Assembly (NCBI GenBank): GCA_039916305.1
Contig: JBDSLR010000034.1
Location: forward strand, 1 to 64,000
Origin: JACMLD01 sp039916305
Lineage (GTDB): Bacteria; Bacteroidota; Bacteroidia; Chitinophagales; Chitinophagaceae
Reading direction: 5' to 3'
Length of the DNA stretch: 64,000 nucleotides
Of this stretch, positions 26,906 to 36,310 are shown in pieces. The notes beneath the pieces were generated by a model. The model was not told the origin of the DNA. It saw only the letters and a program-made list of their open reading frames with translations, and searched no databases. Position 1 is the first letter of the stretch. Every line of letters starts with the position of its first letter. A program made the translations under genes and the position numbers.

Positions 26906-27808
26906 CTATAAAAACTGCAGCCTGTAAATGGATTTGCGCGCCGTTACAAATAGTATTTTCAAATCCTCAGCACACCAGGCCATGTTGGAAGGCCATTCCG
27001 GAAGATTAATCAGGGCTAATTTTTCACCTTCGCCCGATATAATTAATATCCCTTTCTCAGTTGCCAGGTATAAAAGACCCCTTGCATCAGTAACCATCCC
27101 ATCTGCACCCTCTTCTATTACAATTTGATTGAAAGACAAACTGCCGTCGGGCATAACCTCGTATCTCAACAACTTTTCTTCATCGGAATGGGCACTGCTC
27201 ACATACAAATATTCTTCGCCGGGCGAAAAAGCCAACCCGTTTGGATAACGCAAATCGGTAGCCACCAGCTTTACTGCACCGGCTGTGTATTGGTAAACCC
27301 CTGCCAGTGGCTGGAACTCATGCGGTGCCAATACCTGGTCTTTTAACCCATAAGGTGGATCAGTAAAATAAATAATACCGTCTGAGCGGGTGATGATATC
27401 ATTGGGACTATTGAATTTTCGTCCGTTAAATGTACCTGCAAGTATACCAAGCTGTTTTTGTTCATTCAAAACAGATACCGCATGATTGCCATGCTGGCAA
27501 ATCAATAACTGCTTATCAGCGGTAAAGGCAAGACCGTTAGAGCCTACCTGGTCAGACAGTTTATCCATATCGCCGTTGTTCAGCCCACTGTTTTCCAGGA
27601 AAACCTGGAACCGCCCATCTATGAAAACGCGGTAAATTTTATTAGCGGGTGTATCGCTGAAAAGCAGGTATCCACCGGGGTGCCAAACGGGTCCTTCAGC
27701 AAAACTGAATCCATCAGCCAGCACCGATATTGCGGTATCTGTAAAGTTCTTTCCTGCCACGTCAAAAACTTCCACACCATAATTCATATTTTTTGTCATC
27801 CTAAGCAT
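26906..27808 (-). CDS. SMP-30/gluconolactonase-family protein
   Basis: The 300-residue protein is a six-bladed beta-propeller type: FAEGPVWHPGGYLLFSDT (about 35-52), NSPNDIITRSDGIIYFTDPPYGL (about 130-150) and YPNGLAFSPGEEYLYVS (about 190-205). The metal-binding Glu, Asn and Asp of the family are present in these segments. Such enzymes hydrolyse sugar lactones or related esters. It lies one base after the stop of the amylase gene that ends at 27810, so the two form an operon. The ATG at 27799 or 27790 would serve equally well. Confidence 0.88.
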   Translation of the reverse strand: MLRMTKNMNYGVEVFDVAGKNFTDTAISVLADGFSFAEGPVWHPGGYLLFSDTPANKIYRVFIDGRFQVFLENSGLNNGDMDKLSDQVGSNGLAFTADKQLLICQHGNHAVSVLNEQKQLGILAGTFNGRKFNSPNDIITRSDGIIYFTDPPYGLKDQVLAPHEFQPLAGVYQYTAGAVKLVATDLRYPNGLAFSPGEEYLYVSSAHSDEEKLLRYEVMPDGSLSFNQIVIEEGADGMVTDARGLLYLATEKGILIISGEGEKLALINLPEWPSNMAWCAEDLKILFVTARKSIYRLQFL

Positions 27809-27809
27809 T

Positions 27810-29321
27810 TTACTGCAAGCTACCGGTAATGGCTAGCTGTACAGACTGATCGATATATACTGCCCAGCCTGAATCATTAACTTTGAAGAGGCCGTCGCCA
27901 TTTTCATCCAGCGTAACCAATTCTGCTGCTTCAGCATTAATATTTTTCCAGCTACGCCCGGCATTGATGGCTCCCAAAGACATTTTCTTTTCACCGCTTC
28001 CATTATTGCTTAGCAATACAGCACAGCCGCTGTTTTCAAAAGGGCTTATACCTGATCTTGTCCAGCCGATGAGATGAGGGTCATCAAAATAATCACGTTG
28101 TTCACCATAAGATAACTTCGCGCGCACCTGCATCATACCGGGTAAGCCTGGCACAGCATTCAGCTCAATATAAATTTCCTGCCCCTCTTTTTCGTCGAAG
28201 TACCTGGCCTCATACACCGAAGGATAAAAAATACAAGGCACACCCTGTTCGCGCAGCAGAATGATGGCATTGGCAAGTGGCTTAAACCAGTAATCCACGG
28301 TAGACTCCAGCGATTGCAGTGGCTGTGTATCATGATTGTCTACAAAAGTAATGGCAAGGTCAGGATATCTTTCCACCAGCGTGTTGGTAAACAAGCCGCG
28401 CATATCATAATTCTCTCTTATCCTGGAAGCATCATGAAAATTATGGTGCAATGGTACATCAAAAAGGCTGATAACGCCGCCCGTTACATCGATATATTGC
28501 AGTAATGGGTTAACATTATTCTGCCAGTATTCACCAATGCAGAAAAACGGTTTTTTAAACCTGGTAGTAAGATATTTTATCCACTCTGGAAAGAAGTCCG
28601 GGTTGATATGTTTTAATGCGTCCAGCCTGAACCCATCAATGCCGGTGGTTTGCACATACCAGGCACCCCATTTTTTTAATTCCTTTCGTACCTGTGGGTT
28701 GCGGAACTCTATATCATTCCCCATGAGATAATCAAAATTACCGAGTTCATTTTCAAGCAGGGGCTCCCATTCTCCGTTGTGATGATCATTCATTACCATT
28801 CCTATATACGGACCGTCTGTTATGCCGGTAAAGCACTGATGGTTCCAGTGAAAATCAGAATATTTTCCGCCCCTGCCCGGAAAAGTAAATAATGTGTACG
28901 ATTCTGTTAGTTCAGGCTCATTAACAAATTCAAGCCGGTTTTCATGGTGCACTTTTCTAACGCTGATTGTTTCTGCTTCATCGCCGCCAAATTTGTGATT
29001 CAGCACAATATCTGCCAGCACTCCAACGCCATTCTCATGAAAGCGGGCAATGGCAGCCAGGTATTCTTCCTTTGTACCGTGCCTGGTACGCACCGAACCT
29101 TTCTGATCAAACTCACCCAAATCATACAAATCATACACGGCGTAACCCGGCTCGGTGTCGCCATAAGCAGATTTATATGCGGGTGGTAACCAAACATGGC
29201 TAACCCCCAATGTTGCCAATTGAGGCGCTTGCGCAGCAGCATGCACCCATAAATTACCTTCCGTTGAATAATACCAGTGAAAAAACTGGAAAATTGTTTT
29301 ATTGGTTTCTAACATCATCAA
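27810..29321 (-). CDS. GH13 alpha-amylase (cytoplasmic type)
   Basis: The 503-residue protein starts with a short polar stretch and IFQFFHWYYSTEGNLWVH, the N-terminus of the bacterial cytoplasmic alpha-amylase group (GH13_5). It contains DIVLNHKFGGDEAE (104-117), FRLDALKH with the nucleophile D234, CIGEYW with the acid/base E264, and VDNHDTQP with D331. With no signal peptide it should act inside the cell on maltodextrins or glycogen. It is followed by the SMP-30 gene one base later. This is the second GH13 gene in the region. Confidence 0.92.
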   Translation of the reverse strand: MMMLETNKTIFQFFHWYYSTEGNLWVHAAAQAPQLATLGVSHVWLPPAYKSAYGDTEPGYAVYDLYDLGEFDQKGSVRTRHGTKEEYLAAIARFHENGVGVLADIVLNHKFGGDEAETISVRKVHHENRLEFVNEPELTESYTLFTFPGRGGKYSDFHWNHQCFTGITDGPYIGMVMNDHHNGEWEPLLENELGNFDYLMGNDIEFRNPQVRKELKKWGAWYVQTTGIDGFRLDALKHINPDFFPEWIKYLTTRFKKPFFCIGEYWQNNVNPLLQYIDVTGGVISLFDVPLHHNFHDASRIRENYDMRGLFTNTLVERYPDLAITFVDNHDTQPLQSLESTVDYWFKPLANAIILLREQGVPCIFYPSVYEARYFDEKEGQEIYIELNAVPGLPGMMQVRAKLSYGEQRDYFDDPHLIGWTRSGISPFENSGCAVLLSNNGSGEKKMSLGAINAGRSWKNINAEAAELVTLDENGDGLFKVNDSGWAVYIDQSVQLAITGSLQ

Positions 29322-29450
29322 AAGCTATTTCAATTTTAAAGCCAATCATGCTGTTTTGGGCAACATTTACATATGATATCTGGCATGAATTTCCCATGGC
29401 TACAGTTGCGGTCACTGGTATCCAGACTGCGACTAAATTCCCTCTTTACA

Positions 29451-29720
29451 ATGGCTGACACAACAACTTACATTGGTATTGGTGCAGGAGTGCTGACCGG
29501 CATCTCCCTGGTGCCCCAACTGGTTAAAATAATACGTGAGAAAAAAGCGGAGGCAATTTCATTTCCCATGCTTTTTACATTAATGCTGGGACTTGCTATG
29601 TGGACCTGGTATGGTGTGAGAAAAGAAGATCTGCCGATAATCATAACCAATAGCTTTTCCATAATTACCAACTTTTTCATTGTAGGCTTTTCTTTAAAAT
29701 ATAAAACCAAGGATAAATAG
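29451..29720 (+). CDS. SemiSWEET sugar transporter
   Basis: The 89-residue protein has three membrane helices, and the first holds the PQ-loop signature SLVPQLVKIIREKKAEAIS. It has the size of a bacterial SemiSWEET, a half-transporter that works as a dimer to move sugar by facilitated diffusion. A longer frame starts at 29373 but adds 26 residues outside the family; the ATG at 29451 gives the normal N-terminus. It is divergent from the amylase operon. Confidence 0.88.
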   Translation: MADTTTYIGIGAGVLTGISLVPQLVKIIREKKAEAISFPMLFTLMLGLAMWTWYGVRKEDLPIIITNSFSIITNFFIVGFSLKYKTKDK

Positions 29721-30049
29721 TGCAATTGAATATTAAAAACGCACTAATTTATCCGGACTGGTTTCCACAGTTACCGCTCATATATAAATTTTTGTAGAAG
29801 CATGTTCCCATCAGTCTTTGGATAATCCTTATCAATCATCCATTTCTTATAATTATCAATGCACTACAAGCAGGCGGGATTATATGTTGTACAGCCGGCT
29901 TCCGTTAGGTTACGATGAAAACTACGAGCAAATGCGACGGCTTAGGCAGTCTTTGCGCAATAATAAAAATCACATTTGCTGGGATGTAAAGAGGATGCTT
30001 CTATATGGAAGGAATAATATTTGCACAACTAATCTAAAACAATTTTATC
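29721..30049. other. Gene-free or doubtful stretch upstream of the SDR gene
   Basis: An open frame 29818-30063 overlaps the next gene's start by 14 bases. Its product (with SRLPLGYDENYEQMRRLRQS) is Arg-rich, has no known match and is not counted as a gene. The promoter of the exported SDR gene should be here. Confidence 0.35.
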
Positions 30050-31054
30050 ATGGATATAAATAATAAAATTCACCGGAGAAAAGCTTTGCAAAGTATTGGT
30101 ACGGGCGTGGCCGCCCTTAGTGTTTCACCGCTGTTTGCCGGAACACCAGTTGATACAACTGATGCCGCTTCACCGGGGTTAGACGACCCGCTTTCGAAAT
30201 ATCCTAAACCTCCTTTTAACAAACAATCGCAACCATGGCCGGGACTGGTAAGCAAGATGGATCCCAGGCCAGATCATGGCGAAAAAACCTACAAAGGTTC
30301 AGGCAGACTCAGTGGAAGAAAGGCATTGATAACAGGTGGTGACTCTGGCATGGGTCGCGCGGCCGCCATTGCGTATGCACGTGAAGGTGCCGACGTAGCA
30401 ATTAATTATTTTCCAACAGAGGAATCTGATGCCCTGGAAGTGATTGCACTTATCAAAGCGGCAGGCCGCAAAGCCGTGGCCATTCCCGGCGACTTGCGGG
30501 ATGAAAATTTCTGTAAAAAATTAGTGGCAGATGCCGTAGCTGGTTTAGGCGGCCTGGATATTGTGGTAAACAATGCAGCCAGGCAGCAAAGCTTTGCATC
30601 TATCGCAGACATTAGTACAGAGCAGTTTGACTGGACAATGAAAACAAATATTTACGCTCCTTTCTGGATAATTAAAGCCGCCCTGCCCCATTTGCAACCA
30701 GGTTCGGTTATCATTGGAACAGCTTCTGAACAAGCTTATGATCCATCTGCTGACCTGTATGATTATGCGCAGACTAAGGCAGCCACTATGAATTATGTAA
30801 AGTCGCTCGCTAAGCAACTGGCTCCAAAAGGCATCCGTGTAAATGGGGTGGCGCCTGGTCCTATCTGGACACCTTTGCAGGTGAGTGGTGGTGCTCCGAT
30901 GGAAAGACTGGTAAAATTTGGCGGAGATACACCCCTGGCCAGGCCAGGTCAGCCCGCGGAACTTGCGTCTATATATGTACAGCTTGCCGCAAGTGATGCC
31001 AGTTATGCCACCGGGCAAATTTATGGTTCGTCCGGAGGAAAGGGACAGCCATAA
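30050..31054 (+). CDS. SDR-family oxidoreductase with a Tat-type signal
   Basis: The 334-residue protein begins with a twin-arginine signal (HRRKALQSIGTGVAALSVSP), so it is probably exported folded with its cofactor. The SDR domain has the cofactor motif TGGDSGMG (95-102), NNAA, and the catalytic Y239-A-Q-T-K243. The family is the 'glucose 1-dehydrogenase / general stress protein 39' type with the long N-terminal arm and the GSDP-like KPPFNKQSQPWPG segment. A signal on an SDR of this type is notable. It is the only gene of its transcript and ends before a strong terminator. Confidence 0.9.
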   Translation: MDINNKIHRRKALQSIGTGVAALSVSPLFAGTPVDTTDAASPGLDDPLSKYPKPPFNKQSQPWPGLVSKMDPRPDHGEKTYKGSGRLSGRKALITGGDSGMGRAAAIAYAREGADVAINYFPTEESDALEVIALIKAAGRKAVAIPGDLRDENFCKKLVADAVAGLGGLDIVVNNAARQQSFASIADISTEQFDWTMKTNIYAPFWIIKAALPHLQPGSVIIGTASEQAYDPSADLYDYAQTKAATMNYVKSLAKQLAPKGIRVNGVAPGPIWTPLQVSGGAPMERLVKFGGDTPLARPGQPAELASIYVQLAASDASYATGQIYGSSGGKGQP

Positions 31055-31116
31055 CACTTTTTTTTCTTTAAAAAATATCAGCATTCAGGCTTCTTACGCT
31101 ATGAATGTTACTATAC

Positions 31117-31158
31117 AAAAAAATCAGCTATGTGCCCTTGCACGTAGCTGATTTTTTT
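31117..31158. terminator. Bidirectional terminator between convergent genes
   Basis: A stem of about 19 bases with one mismatch (AAAAAAATCAGCTATGTGC at 31117-31135 with GCACGTAGCTGATTTTTTT at 31140-31158) and a four-base loop. There is a T run on both strands, between the SDR gene (ends 31054) and the CinA-like gene (ends 31178 on the minus strand). Confidence 0.9.
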
Positions 31159-31177
31159 TGCATTACATCTTTATCTA

Positions 31178-31666
31178 TTACGCCAGTAATTCCTTCAGCA
31201 CTTCTAATACCGCATTTACATAGCTGATTTGCGGACCAGGTGGCACCGTCTTTATCGAGTCCATTTTACCGGCAGTCATGATGGTCTGCTGAAAGCTGAT
31301 GGCGTAAAAAGCAAACACCTTATGTTCTGATTCCGGTACCGGCGTAGCGTACCCGGTGATGCCGATGCCCCAGTCGCTGTTAAAATCTGCCGACACATTG
31401 ATAGCCATTTCATCGGCTATTTTCTGCGACACACAATTACATTCCAGCGCATGAATGGGCTCAACGTTCAGGTGTTTAAATTTTTGGGCTATATTATAAG
31501 CGGTGACTCCTCCATGATAAAACTTCTCAGCATTTTCCATACTGGACAAAGCAAACTGGATTAAACCGGAGGTTACACTTTCAGCCACTGCAATTGTTTG
31601 CCCTTTCGCCAACAGTCTTTTTCCGATTTTATTTAGCAATGATGCATCAAAAAGTTGTTTGTCCAT
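31178..31666 (-). CDS. CinA C-terminal-type nicotinamide-nucleotide amidase-like protein
   Basis: The 162-residue product (from the ATG at 31666, MDKQLFDASLL) is a stand-alone CinA C-terminal domain: VAESVTSGLIQFALSSMENAEKFYHGG, followed by YNIAQKFKHLNV, and ITGYATPVPES. CinA/PncC-type enzymes deamidate nicotinamide mononucleotide. A longer frame starts at 31726 and overlaps the upstream gene (stop 31693) by 34 bases; its first 20 residues do not fit the family. Confidence 0.82.
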   Translation of the reverse strand: MDKQLFDASLLNKIGKRLLAKGQTIAVAESVTSGLIQFALSSMENAEKFYHGGVTAYNIAQKFKHLNVEPIHALECNCVSQKIADEMAINVSADFNSDWGIGITGYATPVPESEHKVFAFYAISFQQTIMTAGKMDSIKTVPPGPQISYVNAVLEVLKELLA

Positions 31667-31692
31667 ATCCAACAATAATTGTTCGTTGATAA

Positions 31693-32862
31693 TTATGCCC
31701 AGGGATCCAGCACAACCTTTACGCAATTGTCTTCCTTCTTTTTAAAAATTTCATAGCCGCGGGCAATATCTGCCAGGGGAAGACGATGTGTAATTACATC
31801 ATCGAGCCGCACCTTTCCTTCCTCAACATAGTTTAATAATGTGTCTATATATTTATGTGCCGGTGCTTGTCCGCCTTTCATAATAATACCTTTATCAAAA
31901 AACTGGCCCAATGGAAAATTATCATACGTAGTGGGGTAAACACCCAATACAGAAACGGTGCCGCCTCTTCTAACGGCACTCATACACGCTTCAATCACTT
32001 TGGGAGAACCTTTTTCCATATTAATTACTGCTTTGGCTTTATCAAGAAAACTCCGGTCGGGTTCAAACCCAACTGCTTCAACGCAAACATCAGCACCTCT
32101 TCCGCCAGTTTTGGAGCGGATATACTCAATAACATTTTTTCCATCCCCCTCCCATAATACGGTATCACATCCTGCTGCACTTGCCGCTTTATCTAAGCGG
32201 TACTGAAGCGTATCAACAATGATTACCTGTGCTGCATTTCTGAGAAACGCACTCTTAGCGGCCATGATACCGACTGGTCCGGAGCCAAACACTGCCACAG
32301 TTTCGCCGCCGCTTACATTGCCCCAGTCAATACCCGTATACCCGGTAGGAAATATATCTGTAAGGAACAATACTTCTTCGTCACTAAGACTGTCCGGCAC
32401 AAGCCTGGGTCCATAATCTGCATAAGGCACCCGCACGTACTGGGCCTGGCCGCCATCATAACCACCATACAGGTCGGTATATCCAAACAGTGCACCGCCC
32501 TTCTCAGTTATTAATCCGCCTTCAGGCCCATAATGCTCAGGATTGCTATTTTCACAATGACCCGGTAAATGATGGCTGCAAAAAAAACAGTGTCCGCAGG
32601 CAATCGGAAAAGGTACTACCACCCGATCACCCCTTTTCAGGTTTGTTATACTTGAACCGGTTTCTTCAACGATACCCATGAATTCGTGCCCAAGCACCAT
32701 TGGCCTTGGCTGGGGCAGCCCGCCAGAATAAATATGCAGGTCAGATCCACAGATAGCGGTAGCTGTTACTTTTAAAATGATATCACGCGGATCTTTTATC
32801 GTGGGATCCGGAACATTGTCACAGGTCACTTTGTGCGGTCCATGTATTACGGCTGCTTTCAT
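31693..32862 (-). CDS. Zinc-dependent alcohol dehydrogenase (formaldehyde-dehydrogenase-like)
   Basis: The 389-residue medium-chain dehydrogenase has the catalytic zinc site (CGSDLHIY and GHEFMG, residues about 37-66), the structural zinc cysteines CGHCFFCSHHLPGHC (about 95-110) and the NAD-binding AVFGSGPVGIMAAKSAFL (about 185-200). It resembles glutathione-independent formaldehyde dehydrogenases or generic 'zinc-dependent alcohol dehydrogenase' stress genes. The substrate is uncertain. The CinA-like gene follows it and may be co-transcribed. Confidence 0.9.
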   Translation of the reverse strand: MKAAVIHGPHKVTCDNVPDPTIKDPRDIILKVTATAICGSDLHIYSGGLPQPRPMVLGHEFMGIVEETGSSITNLKRGDRVVVPFPIACGHCFFCSHHLPGHCENSNPEHYGPEGGLITEKGGALFGYTDLYGGYDGGQAQYVRVPYADYGPRLVPDSLSDEEVLFLTDIFPTGYTGIDWGNVSGGETVAVFGSGPVGIMAAKSAFLRNAAQVIIVDTLQYRLDKAASAAGCDTVLWEGDGKNVIEYIRSKTGGRGADVCVEAVGFEPDRSFLDKAKAVINMEKGSPKVIEACMSAVRRGGTVSVLGVYPTTYDNFPLGQFFDKGIIMKGGQAPAHKYIDTLLNYVEEGKVRLDDVITHRLPLADIARGYEIFKKKEDNCVKVVLDPWA

Positions 32863-32908
32863 AAAATTTGCTTGATTGTTAATTATTAAATATTAAATAG
32901 TGATGTTG

Positions 32909-33730
32909 TCATTTCTGCTCGTTCACGGGCGCCTGTTGTTTATGTACTTTTGCAGCCAGGGCAGTATCCGGGGCTATATTGCTGAGGGCTGCCTGCAGTT
33001 TATTTGCCGTGCCGGATACAACCATATCGTCGCCATGCATCAGGGCATTATAGCCATCTTTTGCAACATCAGCCGGGTCTGCCATTTTATCGGGGCGCTG
33101 TACTGCTTTGGAGGAAAGCATTCCCGCCTTGCGAAAAAAATCGGTATCCGTTACACCGGGCAGGAGCGCAGTAACTACCACTCCCCTGTCTTTTACTTCC
33201 TCGCGGATGGCTTCGGTAAAGGACTGTACAAATGCTTTAGTGCCATGGTAAACAGATTGCAGTGGGCCTGGTGTTTTAGCTGCAATAGAAGAAACGTTCA
33301 GAATCCGGCCGCGGCCACGCGCCACCATATCCTTTAAAAAATGCTTGGTCAGTATTACCAAACTTTCAATATTGAGACGGATAATATTCAGTTCCTTTTC
33401 CAAATCAGTTTCTGTAAATTCACCGTATACTCCCTGGCCGGCGTCATTCACCAGTATCTCAACTTCAATACCCTGATCTGTTATTTGCTTATATAATTGT
33501 TCTGCATTTCCCGTCTCAAAAAGATCACTTGAAACTGGTATAAAATCTGTGTGAAATTGCTCCCTGAATTCTTCCTGCACTGCCCTGAGATCTTCTTCAC
33601 TTCTTGCAACTGCAATTATATTCCAGTCGTCTGCTGCAAATAATTTTGCCAGCTCATAGCCTATTCCGCTGGTAGCACCGGTAATCATTACATATTGATT
33701 CCTTCTCATACTATTAATTTTTATAGACAA
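32909..33730 (-). CDS. SDR-family NAD(P)-dependent oxidoreductase
   Basis: The 273-residue protein has the TGATSGIGYELAKLF cofactor motif at about 18-32, NDAG in the middle and the catalytic YHGTK. It belongs to the classical SDR enzymes of the DltE/YdfG type. The ATG at 33709 (MRRNQYVMITG) gives a more typical start than the ATG at 33730. The substrate is not known. It lies upstream of the zinc dehydrogenase on the same strand, 47 bases away. Confidence 0.88.
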   Translation of the reverse strand: MSIKINSMRRNQYVMITGATSGIGYELAKLFAADDWNIIAVARSEEDLRAVQEEFREQFHTDFIPVSSDLFETGNAEQLYKQITDQGIEVEILVNDAGQGVYGEFTETDLEKELNIIRLNIESLVILTKHFLKDMVARGRGRILNVSSIAAKTPGPLQSVYHGTKAFVQSFTEAIREEVKDRGVVVTALLPGVTDTDFFRKAGMLSSKAVQRPDKMADPADVAKDGYNALMHGDDMVVSGTANKLQAALSNIAPDTALAAKVHKQQAPVNEQK

Positions 33731-33903
33731 TAAAGTAATTGTTTATCAATACGATTTTATTCTAAAAAATGTGCCACGGTTTTTAAGTGTGTGGACAGCA
33801 AATTATATTGATACGGAGATGCTTATGTCTATTAGATTCTACAAAAGCCAATACATGCTGATTAGTTTTCTGCCTGTCCCCGACTTAGGGAAGGATAAAA
33901 AAA

Positions 33904-34935
33904 ATGGCATACTTCATGGAAATACATTTTTCTAAAAAATTAATTGTGGCACCACTTGAATGGGGAATTATAGGTCCGGGGAAAATTGCACATGATTTTG
34001 CACGTGACCTGGCGCTTGTGCAACCGCAGCAAAAAATTACTGCTGTGCTTGGCCGTAACCAGTCATCAGCAGATAATTTTGTAAAAGAATTTGCAACCGG
34101 GAAGGCATATGCTGACCAGGCTTCCTTTTTGCAGCACCCGGGACTCAACATAGTATACATAGCTACACCGCACCCGGCTCATTACGAACAAGCAATGGCC
34201 TGCCTGCAAAATAAAATTCCCGTGCTCTGCGAAAAGCCCCTGGCGGTGAATGCAGAACAGGCGGCTGGCCTTATAAATGCCTCCCGGGAAAACAATTGCT
34301 TTTTAATGGAGGCCATGTGGATCCGTTTCCTGCCTGGCATCATAAAAGCTTTGGAAATTGTGAAACAGGGAACTATCGGAAAAATCCTGTCCGTTAAAGC
34401 ATCCATGGGATATAAAGCACCAAAAGATGAGAACAGCCGGTATTTTGACCCTGAACTTGGGGGCGGTTCCCTGCTCGATCTCGGAATTTATCCGGTATTC
34501 CTCGCTCACCTGCTCTTGGGTAAACCCCGGATCATCAAGGCCATTGGCACACTTACTGAAAAAGGTATTGATGAATCCTGTTCTGTTTTGCTAGACTATG
34601 ATGGCAGTGCGCAGGCTATCCTGGACTCAACCCTGGTGTCACAATCGGATCGTCCCGCAGAAGTTGCGGGCAGCAAAGGCATCATAAACATATTAAACCC
34701 ATGGTTTGAGAAATCACCTGCTGTGGAGTGGCAGTTATACAACCAGGAAAAACAGCAGTTTGTTACTGATTGGGAGGGTCACGGGCTGCAATTTGAAATT
34801 ATGGAAGTATTGCACTGTTTGGAAAACAAACAAATAGAAAGTACCCTGTTTCCTCATAGGCTCAGCCTGGACATAACAGAAACCATGGACGCGATACGCG
34901 AACAGATACATGTTGTATACAAAGAAGATAATTAG
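33904..34935 (+). CDS. Gfo/Idh/MocA-family oxidoreductase
   Basis: The 343-residue protein has the nucleotide-binding motif WGIIGPGKIAHDFARDLALV (about 20-39) and the conserved CEKPLAVNAEQAAGLI (about 110-125), the mark of Gfo/Idh/MocA sugar or inositol dehydrogenases. It is divergent from the SDR gene. The ATG at 33904 and the one at 33916 (MEIHFSKK) are both possible; the latter leaves a more usual N-terminus. Confidence 0.88.
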   Translation: MAYFMEIHFSKKLIVAPLEWGIIGPGKIAHDFARDLALVQPQQKITAVLGRNQSSADNFVKEFATGKAYADQASFLQHPGLNIVYIATPHPAHYEQAMACLQNKIPVLCEKPLAVNAEQAAGLINASRENNCFLMEAMWIRFLPGIIKALEIVKQGTIGKILSVKASMGYKAPKDENSRYFDPELGGGSLLDLGIYPVFLAHLLLGKPRIIKAIGTLTEKGIDESCSVLLDYDGSAQAILDSTLVSQSDRPAEVAGSKGIINILNPWFEKSPAVEWQLYNQEKQQFVTDWEGHGLQFEIMEVLHCLENKQIESTLFPHRLSLDITETMDAIREQIHVVYKEDN

Positions 34936-35039
34936 GTGCACTTTCTGTTGTTACGCGTTTCGGGCATGCACTTTGAAATAGTATTATGTAATTAATCATC
35001 ACTTAAATATTTATTCATTCATCATTAAAACTTTTATCG

Positions 35040-35729
35040 ATGCCAAACACAAAAACGAGCAAAGGAAAAGCCAGCCAAAGCAATGGTTCCAGCCAAAGCA
35101 ATGGTTCCAGCCAGGGCAATGGTTCCAGCCAGGGCAATGCATCCAGCCAAAAAACCGGAGCCCGTCAAAACAATGGCGGTAATAAAACTGCTGGCCAGGG
35201 AAATACTCAATTGGAGAAATATTTCACCGATTCACTGAAGGACATTTATTGGGCAGAAAAGGCTTTGACCAAAGCCCTCCCTAAAATGCAAAAAGCCGCT
35301 ACCACCGAAGAATTGAAAACGGCCATTGAAACCCACCTCGCGCAAACCCAGGAACACATTTCCCGTCTTGAACAGGTCTTTGAAATTCTTGGCAAAAAAG
35401 CACAGGCTAAAAAATGTGATGCCATGGAAGGATTGCTTAAAGAAGGGGAGTCTATTGTGGAAGAAACTGAAGAGGGCAGCATGACCCGTGACGTAGGTAT
35501 TATTATGGCTGCACAAAAAGTTGAGCACTACGAAATTGCTACATACGGTGGCCTTGTATCACTGGCGAATACAATGGGACTGGCCGATGCTGCGGGCATT
35601 TTAAGCGAGACTTTGGAAGAAGAAAAACAAACCGACGAAAATCTGAGTGAAATTGCGGAAAACGACATCAACTGGCAGGCAGAATCAGAAGACAGTACTG
35701 ATGAAGCAGCAGCAGAAGAGGAAGAATAA
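35040..35729 (+). CDS. DUF892 (YciE/YciF) ferritin-like protein with a Ser/Asn/Gln repeat arm
   Basis: Residues about 60-215 form a four-helix DUF892 bundle: LEKYFTDSLKDIYWAEKAL, KLAQTQEHISRLEQVFEIL-like segments and DVGIIMAAQKVEHYEIATYG. The spaced Glu, His and Glu ligands are those of a ferritin-like di-iron site. The first 55 residues are low-complexity, with four copies of a six-residue unit (SNGSSQ). The acidic C-terminus is SEDSTDEAAAEEEE. YciE/YciF homologues are stress-induced. A strong terminator follows at 35740-35779, so it is a single-gene transcript. Confidence 0.9.
   Translation: MPNTKTSKGKASQSNGSSQSNGSSQGNGSSQGNASSQKTGARQNNGGNKTAGQGNTQLEKYFTDSLKDIYWAEKALTKALPKMQKAATTEELKTAIETHLAQTQEHISRLEQVFEILGKKAQAKKCDAMEGLLKEGESIVEETEEGSMTRDVGIIMAAQKVEHYEIATYGGLVSLANTMGLADAAGILSETLEEEKQTDENLSEIAENDINWQAESEDSTDEAAAEEEE
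35079..35150 (+). repeat. Four tandem 18-base repeats inside the DUF892 gene
   Basis: Four near-identical 18-base units, with the pattern AGCAATGGTTCCAGCCAA varying at one to four positions, encode SNGSSQ, SNGSSQ, GNGSSQ and GNASSQ (residues 14-37). Units like this are prone to slip, so the length of the arm may vary between strains. Confidence 0.85.
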
Positions 35730-35739
35730 ACCGTCTAAC

Positions 35740-35779
35740 AAAGGTCAGCAGCCAGGCGGATACCTGGCTGCTGACCTTT
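35740..35779 (+). terminator. Rho-independent terminator after the DUF892 gene
   Basis: A perfect 17-base inverted repeat (AAAGGTCAGCAGCCAGG at 35740-35756 with CCTGGCTGCTGACCTTT at 35763-35779), with a six-base loop and a T stretch, 11 bases after the DUF892 stop. Confidence 0.9.
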
Positions 35780-35821
35780 AATCAACATGTTATGCCAGCT
35801 TGTACCTTAAATTTATAAGCC

Positions 35822-36310
35822 ATGAATACGACAAATGCCCCAAAGACTTTACCCTGGTCTGAACGTTTTGCTAATTCTATTACCAAGCGCACCGGAACTA
35901 CCTGGGCTTTTTTTGTAGCTTTAGCTATTGTCCTAATCTGGGCCGGCACTGGTCCTGTTTTTCATTATTCAGAAACCTGGCAGCTTGTAATAAATACCGG
36001 TACTACCATCATTACTTTTCTGATGGTCTTCTTAATTCAGAAAGCGCAGAACAAAGATTCACTGGCCATACAACTTAAATTAAATGAGCTGGTGGCAGCG
36101 CATGAATTTGCCAGCAATCGCCTGGTTGACGTTGAAAATATTCCGGAAGAAGAATTGAAAGTAATTCAAAAATATTATACCCACCTTAGCACCCTTACAA
36201 AAAAAGATGAGTCATTGCGAGTGTCCCATTCCATTGATGAAGCCGGGAAAATGGATGAACTAAAAGACGACAGGGAAAAACAAATTAAGGAACATATATC
36301 TGATTTTTAG
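35822..36310 (+). CDS. Low-affinity iron permease-family protein
   Basis: The 162-residue protein starts with a cytoplasmic RFANSITKRTGTTWAFFVAL stretch, has two membrane helices (about 25-70) with IITFLMVFLIQKAQNKDSLAIQLK between helix 2 and the next segment, and a charged C-terminal half. This is the low-affinity iron permease (Fet4-like) family of bacteria. It lies next to the ferritin-like gene, which suggests a shared link to iron or stress. Confidence 0.82.
   Translation: MNTTNAPKTLPWSERFANSITKRTGTTWAFFVALAIVLIWAGTGPVFHYSETWQLVINTGTTIITFLMVFLIQKAQNKDSLAIQLKLNELVAAHEFASNRLVDVENIPEEELKVIQKYYTHLSTLTKKDESLRVSHSIDEAGKMDELKDDREKQIKEHISDF

Noticed and set aside
29818..30063. 81-residue frame upstream of the SDR gene
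   Set aside because: Overlaps the start of the well-supported SDR gene, no motif; the short residues near the end are biased.
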